Source: Bacteroidia bacterium | Lineage (GTDB): Bacteria > Bacteroidota > Bacteroidia > Cytophagales > Cyclobacteriaceae | Length of the DNA stretch: 64,000 nucleotides | Direction of reading: 5' to 3' | NCBI GenBank assembly: GCA_030432655.1 | Contig: JAUILA010000020.1 | Span: 1-64,000, forward strand | Shown: positions 58,972 to 64,000 of the stretch, in pieces | Layout: each line of letters begins with the position of its first letter | How positions within the stretch are numbered: the first letter of the stretch is position 1 | Notes under the pieces: generated by a model | Told to the model about the DNA's origin: nothing | The model's input: only the letters and a program-made list of their open reading frames with translations | Databases searched by the model: none | Program-made: the position numbers and the translations under genes

Positions 58972-60999
58972 TTATGGCTGTCCCGGAAAATCACTCCACG
59001 GGGTCCAGTTTGAGGCCTGTGGTAATCCCTGGTGGTCCTGTTCCTCGTAAGTCCGTTGGTAAATCTTCCCGGTAGCATCCCTGGCAATTAACAATCCGCT
59101 GATGACGGTATCCGAATTCTCCTGATACTGCAGATCAATGCTGACATCAACCGCAACGAGGACCCCTGCAGGCAATCCAAAGTTCTTCCAGTTGGTATAG
59201 ACACCTGGTTCGTTCAGCTGATCCCGTCGAACATTCACCGCAAATCTGATGTAAATCCGGCCATTGGTGCTCTTGATGGTAGCAATGGCTGCGGTAACGT
59301 TTGAGGAAGTCCCCTGTTGTGAAGCCAGGGCCGAGTCTGTAGAGGGCGTGATTGTCTTGAGGCGATCCGACTTAGCTTCTATCTTATCCAGCTTATGTTC
59401 CTGCTTATCTGCTTTGCCTTCCAGTTTATCCAATTTACCTTCCTGACGGTCTGCTTTTTTCTCAAGTTTGTCCAGTTTGGTTTCCTGCTTATCTGATTTC
59501 TTCTCCAGTTTATCCAGTTTACTTTCCTGGCGATCCATCTTTTTCTCGATTCTGTCAAGTTTGGTTTCCTGCTTGTCGAGTTTCTGTTCCTGCCGGTCCA
59601 TTTTTTGCTCCAGTCGATCAGATTTCTTTTCCTGCCGGTCTGCCTTTCCTTCCAGTTTGTCAAGTTTCTCTTCCTGCCGGTCTGCTTTCTCCTCTAATCG
59701 GTCTATTTTACTTTCCTGCCGGTCTGCTTTGCTTTCCAGAATATCCAGTTTGCCTTCCTGGCGGTCCGACTTTTCCTCTATACGATCAATTTTTGTTTCA
59801 ATTATATCCCCTTTCTGTTCGAGGATACCGATCTGAGTCTCCTGCCGGTCAGCTTTCTCTTCAAGTTTATTGACAGCAGTGATAATCTCATTCACTTTTT
59901 CCGTGATCCGGTCCCCCTTCTCTTCCTGTCGCTGCACGGAATTGATTATAACCGAAATACTGGATCCCTGGATATCTGCTTTTGACTCCAGTTTGGCTAC
60001 TGACTCGTGGATTTCGCGGATGGTTCTGTCTGAACTATTCTCCGCTGACTCCTGGCCCAGGATCTGTCCGATACCGTCAATGCCGCGAACCACAGCGCTG
60101 AATGCCTCTCCACTATTAAAGCTCACATCTACGCCCGCTTCACCACCGGCACCAACACCTGCTGAAATTGACGGAGTGGCAACTTTTAATCCATTTTCAA
60201 TTCCATCAAAGAGTTTAGTGTGTTCCTCAATATAATCCGAAGCCTCTTTGAAAAACGGGGTGACCTCTATAACGATATCATCGAACAATTCTTCCGCCCC
60301 ATTATATAAGTCTCTGTATACATCTATGAGGTAACGATCTGTTCTGTCTGCAAGCTCTTTCAAGAGACCCAATGGTCCGAATATCATCCCGGTCATTGAA
60401 ACAATACTATTCTGCAAATTGCTTTCGGTGATATAGGAATCTAAAAATTCAATGGTACGAATCTGAGCATATTCCATCCCGGATTGCAGTGTCTGCCATT
60501 GCATCAGCATATCCAGGCTTTGTCGTGCCCCGGTTCGGGCTCCGTTCATGTAATCCACAACCACATCCATGAGTGTCCGGCGTGATTTACTGACCGGCAA
60601 TGCCCGGGCCAGTTGGCCCAACATAAATGAATAGCTGTCCATTAGCGCATATAGCTTGACGGTTTCACTGCCTGGCAATTCAGGGTCGATCGTCGAATGT
60701 ACGCTCAATTTTTTTGCAGAGGAGTCCTCCTTTCCCACCCGTACCTTAAGTGTTTTGGTTTCGCCTTTTGGGAATGGAGCCTGTACGAGTGCAAGTTTAC
60801 TGGAAAATTGAAGCGGTAAGGGGGAGACATTGATTTTGTCAAAATAAAAGGAAACCTGCCTGGGTTTGTCCGTCTTAAAGTTTCCTTCAACGGCGAGGAT
60901 AGTACCTCCGCTAATTCTGCTGACCGGGTTGCCTGCCTGGTCACCTGAAAGTGCAATTACTTTTTTAATCGTGGGGTTGGTGTTTTTTCGTGAGGCCAT
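58972..60999 (-). CDS. Protein with about twelve 14-residue coiled-coil repeats
   Basis: This 675-residue protein has no signal peptide. Residues 1-110 look like a beta-rich domain (TILAVEGNFKTDKPRQVSFY). Residues 120-330 are mostly helical with a Gly-rich hinge (GVGAGGEAGVDVS). Residues 378-552 are a regular array with unit KLEEKADRQEGKLD, about twelve copies and one extra 7-residue half unit (KQETKLD) after the seventh. Hydrophobic positions follow 4-3 spacing, with a Gln at one core position in every second heptad. The last 115 residues form a separate beta-rich domain ending in WTPWSDFPGQP. The gene overlaps the HEAT-repeat gene by 35 bp. I do not recognise a named family; a fibre or spacer role is likely. 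Confidence 0.85.
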   Translation of the reverse strand: MASRKNTNPTIKKVIALSGDQAGNPVSRISGGTILAVEGNFKTDKPRQVSFYFDKINVSPLPLQFSSKLALVQAPFPKGETKTLKVRVGKEDSSAKKLSVHSTIDPELPGSETVKLYALMDSYSFMLGQLARALPVSKSRRTLMDVVVDYMNGARTGARQSLDMLMQWQTLQSGMEYAQIRTIEFLDSYITESNLQNSIVSMTGMIFGPLGLLKELADRTDRYLIDVYRDLYNGAEELFDDIVIEVTPFFKEASDYIEEHTKLFDGIENGLKVATPSISAGVGAGGEAGVDVSFNSGEAFSAVVRGIDGIGQILGQESAENSSDRTIREIHESVAKLESKADIQGSSISVIINSVQRQEEKGDRITEKVNEIITAVNKLEEKADRQETQIGILEQKGDIIETKIDRIEEKSDRQEGKLDILESKADRQESKIDRLEEKADRQEEKLDKLEGKADRQEKKSDRLEQKMDRQEQKLDKQETKLDRIEKKMDRQESKLDKLEKKSDKQETKLDKLEKKADRQEGKLDKLEGKADKQEHKLDKIEAKSDRLKTITPSTDSALASQQGTSSNVTAAIATIKSTNGRIYIRFAVNVRRDQLNEPGVYTNWKNFGLPAGVLVAVDVSIDLQYQENSDTVISGLLIARDATGKIYQRTYEEQDHQGLPQASNWTPWSDFPGQP
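59356..59868 (-). repeat. In-frame 42-bp tandem repeat encoding coiled coil
   Basis: About twelve 42-bp units encode the 14-residue repeat (residues 378-548). Units are diverged at DNA level but conserve E-x-K-x-D in each heptad. One 21-bp half unit is inserted at residues 476-482. Confidence 0.85.
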
Positions 61000-61789
61000 G
61001 ATTGTGTTGTTTTCTGATGGTCGAGATGTCTTCTTGTAATTGCCTGATGACTTCCTGGTGTTGTTCGATCGAGATTTGTTTCTCCAGGGTTTTCAGCACA
61101 TCCGGGTGGCTGATCATGCTCATACTGAAAGCAACTCTCCAGCGAACATGATGCGAAGGATCTTTAAATGCTCTTTTCAGAATAGTGAGTGCCTTCGGTG
61201 TTCCAATGCGGCCCAGTGCCAGAACAGCTTCCTGCCTGATATCACGGGGATTAGTCTTTTTAATGAATGGTTTGATATCTTCTTCTGTACCGGGAAGGCC
61301 ATATGCTTTCAGAGCGCTCAGGGCTTCCCAGACAATCCATTCGCTGTCAGCTTTTAAACCTTTTCTTATTTCAGGTAATGCCGCCTTGTGGTTGATCATG
61401 TTGAGCATGAGAGCGGCATTCCAGCGTTTGGAATTATTCCGGGACTTCAGGGCATGTAATAATTTGTTGGTTACCTTTTCCCTGTCAAACCTGGTAACGG
61501 CCCAGAATGACCGCCAGCGGGCATGAACTTCACGCTCACTGATGGCAAATTGTACCACGGCATCCAGTGTGTCTGCATGAGCAAATTCTCCCAGGAAGCT
61601 TACCACGTCCCATCGGACAAAATCATCCTTATCATTCAGGTGTGGAATGAGTCCGGGTGCGCATGCGCTTCCTAATTCATATACCTGCTCACGAACGGAG
61701 GAGCGTTCTTCATGATTTCTGGCCTGTTTCAGATTTGCTATAATCTTCTCTAACGACGGGTTGATATTTTTACCTCCCTTTTCCATCAT
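60965..61789 (-). CDS. HEAT-repeat protein
   Basis: This 274-residue cytoplasmic protein consists of about six HEAT/PBS-lyase-type helical repeats, for example LIPHLNDKDDFVRWDVVSFL, HALKSRNNSKRWNAALML, GLKADSEWIVWEALSAL and IRQEAVLALGRIGTPKAL. Each has the proline, aspartate and arginine pattern of the family. Such scaffolds bind other proteins. It is first in a leftward pair and overlaps the coiled-coil gene by 35 bp, so an interaction between the products is plausible. The second Met codon (61786) is an alternative start. Confidence 0.88.
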   Translation of the reverse strand: MMEKGGKNINPSLEKIIANLKQARNHEERSSVREQVYELGSACAPGLIPHLNDKDDFVRWDVVSFLGEFAHADTLDAVVQFAISEREVHARWRSFWAVTRFDREKVTNKLLHALKSRNNSKRWNAALMLNMINHKAALPEIRKGLKADSEWIVWEALSALKAYGLPGTEEDIKPFIKKTNPRDIRQEAVLALGRIGTPKALTILKRAFKDPSHHVRWRVAFSMSMISHPDVLKTLEKQISIEQHQEVIRQLQEDISTIRKQHNHGLTKKHQPHD

Positions 61790-61986
61790 AGCCTGCAGAT
61801 AAGGATGTATACTGTACCTTATAAGATAGCTTAAAATCAGGAGTAATTAAACTAAAACACTGATTATAAGGTGATTAAGTTTACCTGGTCTTCAAAAAAG
61901 AGTGTGCACGATCGTAAAACCATCATCTGATTGTGATGTTATTCCGAATAGTTTAATTTTAACAAAACACTTCAATACACCCTGAA
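61790..61986. promoter_or_regulatory. Divergent region between HEAT-repeat gene and secreted esterase
   Basis: This 197-bp AT-rich gap contains a perfect 9-bp inverted repeat, ACCTTATAA at 61816-61824 and TTATAAGGT at 61864-61872. No strong TAnnTTTG match is visible for either gene. Confidence 0.4.
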
Positions 61987-62766
61987 ATGAAATATTACCT
62001 TCTCCTTCCTTTTCTGTTATTTTCATTTATCTCTTTTTCCCAGGACCGAAGCATTTATGAAAAGCATCAGTATATCCAGGGCCAGGATACCCTGAATTAC
62101 CGTTTGTTGCTGCCCGATGGATTTGATCCTTCCACCGAGTATCCGTTTATTCTTTTCCTGCATGGTGCAGGTGAACGGGGGGATGATAATGAAAAGCAAC
62201 TGACGCATGGGTCACGTATTTTCCTGGATCCTGTAGTACGACAGGCCTTTCCTGCTATTGTCCTGTTTCCTCAATGCCCCAGGGACAGTTACTGGGCGAA
62301 TGTGAAAATCGACAGGTCAGGTCCCGGGCCTATCTCGCTGGACTTTTCAGGGGATAATCCGCCAACACAGCCTATGGTGATGGTGCAGGACCTGGTGGAT
62401 TCGATGGTGGCAGAGTCGTTTACTGATGATAAGCGGATTTATGTTATGGGGCTGAGTATGGGCGGAATGGGAACCTTTGAGATTGTTTCCAGAAACCCGG
62501 AACTGTTTGCTGCGGCCATTCCAATTTGCGGGGGAGGTAATCCTGATTTTGCGGAACGTTATGCAACGACCACCCCGATGTGGATTTTTCACGGTGCCGT
62601 GGATGCGGTGGTATCTCCTGATAATTCAATGCTCATGGCACTTGCCATTCAGCGGGCCGGCGGGGCACCTGCGCTGACAATATTCCCATACGTTAACCAC
62701 AACAGCTGGGATTATGCATTTGCTCATCCGGAAATGCTGCCATGGCTGTTCGCACAACACAAGTAA
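61987..62766 (+). CDS. Secreted alpha/beta-hydrolase esterase (peptidase S9/PHB-depolymerase-like)
   Basis: This 259-residue protein has a signal peptide ending near FISFSQ and a single alpha/beta-hydrolase domain. Landmarks are YPFILFLHGAGERGDDNEKQ around the oxyanion hole, nucleophile motif GLSMGGMGTFE, the aspartate in FHGAVDAVVSP, and the histidine in VNHNSWDYAF. Relatives include secreted carboxylesterases and feruloyl-esterase-like enzymes of polysaccharide loci. It overlaps the next gene by 25 bp. The ester substrate is unknown. Confidence 0.9.
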   Translation: MKYYLLLPFLLFSFISFSQDRSIYEKHQYIQGQDTLNYRLLLPDGFDPSTEYPFILFLHGAGERGDDNEKQLTHGSRIFLDPVVRQAFPAIVLFPQCPRDSYWANVKIDRSGPGPISLDFSGDNPPTQPMVMVQDLVDSMVAESFTDDKRIYVMGLSMGGMGTFEIVSRNPELFAAAIPICGGGNPDFAERYATTTPMWIFHGAVDAVVSPDNSMLMALAIQRAGGAPALTIFPYVNHNSWDYAFAHPEMLPWLFAQHK

Positions 62767-63656
62767 TCATTGTTTCTGCATGCCTTTTTACCGCATGCAG
62801 TACCACCCAGGTAACGGTGGAAGTACTTAATCCGCCTGAAGTTGATCTGCGCAAGTCTGAGGCGCACATGGTGGTGGTAAGCCGGATTGATCCTGACAGT
62901 CTTGAATTTGATAATGAAAACAAAGCAGAAGTATACAAATTAGCGCTGGAGAATTATCTGAATGGATTAAGGGATGGGTTTGATACCTCTCTGAACTTAA
63001 CTCTGACCATTGTTCCGGAGGTATATTTTCCTTCAGGGAATCCGCGTGAAGATGCAATGCCACTGTCCCCGGATCAGGTAAAAAGAATAATCCGTTCCCA
63101 TCGGGCGGATTTCGTATTAAGCATAGAAAAAGTAAACCTTTGGTTTGCTCGTTCAACTGAGAAAGACGAAGAGGATGTTAAAACCATGCAGTCATTCCTG
63201 ACAATTGCCGTCACGAATACGCTGTACGACGACGATGGAAATGTTTACAGAAGGGTTTGGGATCAGAATGATGTGCTTCATGACACCCGGGTTGTAGAGA
63301 GCGGGCTTCTTGCCATCGGTCCGTCCCTGGGTAAAGCTGCTGAAAGCGCCAGGCTGATTTCTTATGATCTGGGTAAATGGTTCAACGCGAAATTTTTTCC
63401 GAAATGGTCTAGTGAACACCGGACTTTTTATGTTCATAAAGAATACGGGTCAGTATTAGAGGCATTCGAATGGGGCCGTTGGGAAGAGGTGGAACGGCTT
63501 CTTATTCCCTGGACCGAACACCACGACCGGAAACTTTCAGGACATGCTGCCTGGGATCTTTCTGTAACCTATCAGGCCGCAGGCGACCATTCCAAAGCCA
63601 AAACGTGGTCACAAAGGGCCAGGGAACTGCTTGGATCAGGATTCCCGGGAGATTAG
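62742..63656 (+). CDS. DUF6340-like lipoprotein
   Basis: This 304-residue lipoprotein (lipobox FTACST) resembles the Bacteroidota DUF6340 group, with VEVLNPPEVDLRKSEAHMVV after the lipobox, a region SLNLTLTIVPEVYFPSGNP and ADFVLSIEKVNL. The C-terminal 90 residues, with EAFEWGRWEEVERLLIPW and AAWDLSVTYQAAGDHSKAKTW, look like TPR helices. It overlaps the esterase gene by 25 bp and ends 6 bp from a convergent gene. Function is unknown. Confidence 0.75.
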   Translation: MAVRTTQVIIVSACLFTACSTTQVTVEVLNPPEVDLRKSEAHMVVVSRIDPDSLEFDNENKAEVYKLALENYLNGLRDGFDTSLNLTLTIVPEVYFPSGNPREDAMPLSPDQVKRIIRSHRADFVLSIEKVNLWFARSTEKDEEDVKTMQSFLTIAVTNTLYDDDGNVYRRVWDQNDVLHDTRVVESGLLAIGPSLGKAAESARLISYDLGKWFNAKFFPKWSSEHRTFYVHKEYGSVLEAFEWGRWEEVERLLIPWTEHHDRKLSGHAAWDLSVTYQAAGDHSKAKTWSQRARELLGSGFPGD

Positions 63657-63661
63657 CCGGC

Positions 63662-64000
63662 TTATTTACGGAAAAAATAAACCCCTCCGGCAAGCAGCAC
63701 GATTGCGGTGGTGACTACCGCCCAGTAATTCATTCTTCTGGCAGTAACTGACATAGTAAAGTCTCGAAGCAAGAGCCTGGTGGTTGGGGGTTGCCAGGTC
63801 AGGCGGTTTCCTTCTGTTATATCAGCATTGGATTCAACAATTTTCCATGGTACTTCAATATGATTTGTAAATGTTCCATCCGTTACCCAACTCATGAAAT
63901 TCAGTCTTGCTTCCTGCTGTTCAAGTTCACGTTCGTATGCCCTGTCAATTTGGGGATGCGGATAAGGGATGCCAAGACTATCCGCGAACTCAATGAAAAT
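63662..64000 (-). CDS. C-terminal part of a tail-anchored protein, 5' truncated by window edge
   Basis: The frame is open to the right edge, beyond the ATG at 63895, so the 77-codon open frame starting there is the end of a larger gene. About 112 residues are visible. They include a helical stretch QIDRAYERELEQQEAR and a segment WQPPTTRLLLRDFTMS. A single C-terminal transmembrane helix NYWAVVTTAIVLLAGGVYFF follows, ending in two basic residues. This suggests a tail-anchored protein with its bulk on the side opposite the short tail. The family cannot be identified from this fragment. Confidence 0.7.
   Translation of the reverse strand: MFIEFADSLGIPYPHPQIDRAYERELEQQEARLNFMSWVTDGTFTNHIEVPWKIVESNADITEGNRLTWQPPTTRLLLRDFTMSVTARRMNYWAVVTTAIVLLAGGVYFFRK

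Noticed and set aside
58948-58981. Possible bidirectional terminator formed by GGACAG and CTGTCC between convergent genes
   Set aside because: The stem is only 6 bp with a loop of more than 20 nt and no T tract follows on either strand.
59356-59868. Regular direct repeats that could be taken for a CRISPR array or satellite DNA
   Set aside because: The period is 42 bp, units are in frame within an intact 675-codon gene, and there are no unique spacers or cas genes. The repeats encode a coiled coil.
63662-63895. Treating the 77-codon frame at the right edge as a complete small membrane protein
   Set aside because: The frame has no stop from 63896 to the window end and the extra 35 codons encode a plausible helical segment, so it is the end of a larger gene.

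Overview
The window is a stretch of a Bacteroidota chromosome, probably a free-living, plant- or algal-polysaccharide-degrading lineage of the Cytophagales type. The evidence is two SusC/SusD pairs, FG-GAP/ASPIC, PCMD and OMP_b-brl proteins, a LytS/LytTR two-component pair, a Nudix-type sugar regulator, promoters matching the Bacteroidota TAnnTTTG -7 element, and starts that mostly lack Shine-Dalgarno sequences. I saw no rRNA, tRNA, CRISPR array, insertion sequence or prophage. The taxonomic call is inference from gene content.

Region A (1-19.3 kb) is a polysaccharide-utilisation locus built on esterases. It holds the end of a galactose mutarotase (cut by the left edge), a divergent catalytically dead Nudix regulator, SusC/SusD closed by a strong terminator, and a very large FG-GAP/ASPIC lipoprotein. 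Three CBM48-CE1 esterase genes follow, carrying four catalytic domains. A third unit encodes a cupin-cupin-SMP-30 lipoprotein, a pectate-lyase-like beta-helix protein and a HAD phosphatase. A 15-bp element is shared by the SusC promoter region and the promoter region of the cupin-SMP-30 gene.

Region B (19.3-26.6 kb) encodes what looks like a complete non-phosphorylative sugar-oxidation pathway. The minus strand carries a 2-keto-3-deoxy-sugar-acid dehydrogenase (SDR) and a fumarylacetoacetase-type diketo-acid hydrolase. The plus strand carries a mannonate-dehydratase-like enzyme, a DUF4432 mutarotase, an SMP-30 lactonase, a sugar dehydrogenase (SDR), a GntR/HutC regulator and a beta-propeller lipoprotein. 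A 16-bp palindrome (GTTCA-N6-TGAAC) lies between the two arms and recurs at the promoter of region C, so the GntR protein probably controls both.

Region C (26.7-45.8 kb) is a second locus, almost one continuous operon. Its order is a surface lipoprotein, an internal terminator-like hairpin, SusC/SusD, mannose-6-phosphate isomerase, an MFS sugar transporter, a ROK kinase, an (alpha/alpha)6 glycosidase, a GH92 alpha-mannosidase fused to an SGNH esterase, two beta-propeller lipoproteins and a GH9 endoglucanase. The gene set suggests an acylated glycan containing mannose and beta-glucan.

Region D (45.8-64 kb) is more mixed. It includes a LytTR regulator and LytS-type kinase divergent from an outer-membrane beta-barrel receptor, a glycosyltransferase, a two-domain esterase, an NTF2-like protein, CutC, a PCMD/beta-barrel pair and a DUF4153 membrane protein. 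It also has an unusual pair made of a HEAT-repeat protein and a protein with about 12 copies of a 14-residue coiled-coil repeat. The window ends with a secreted esterase, a DUF6340-like lipoprotein and the C-terminal end of a tail-anchored protein cut by the right edge.
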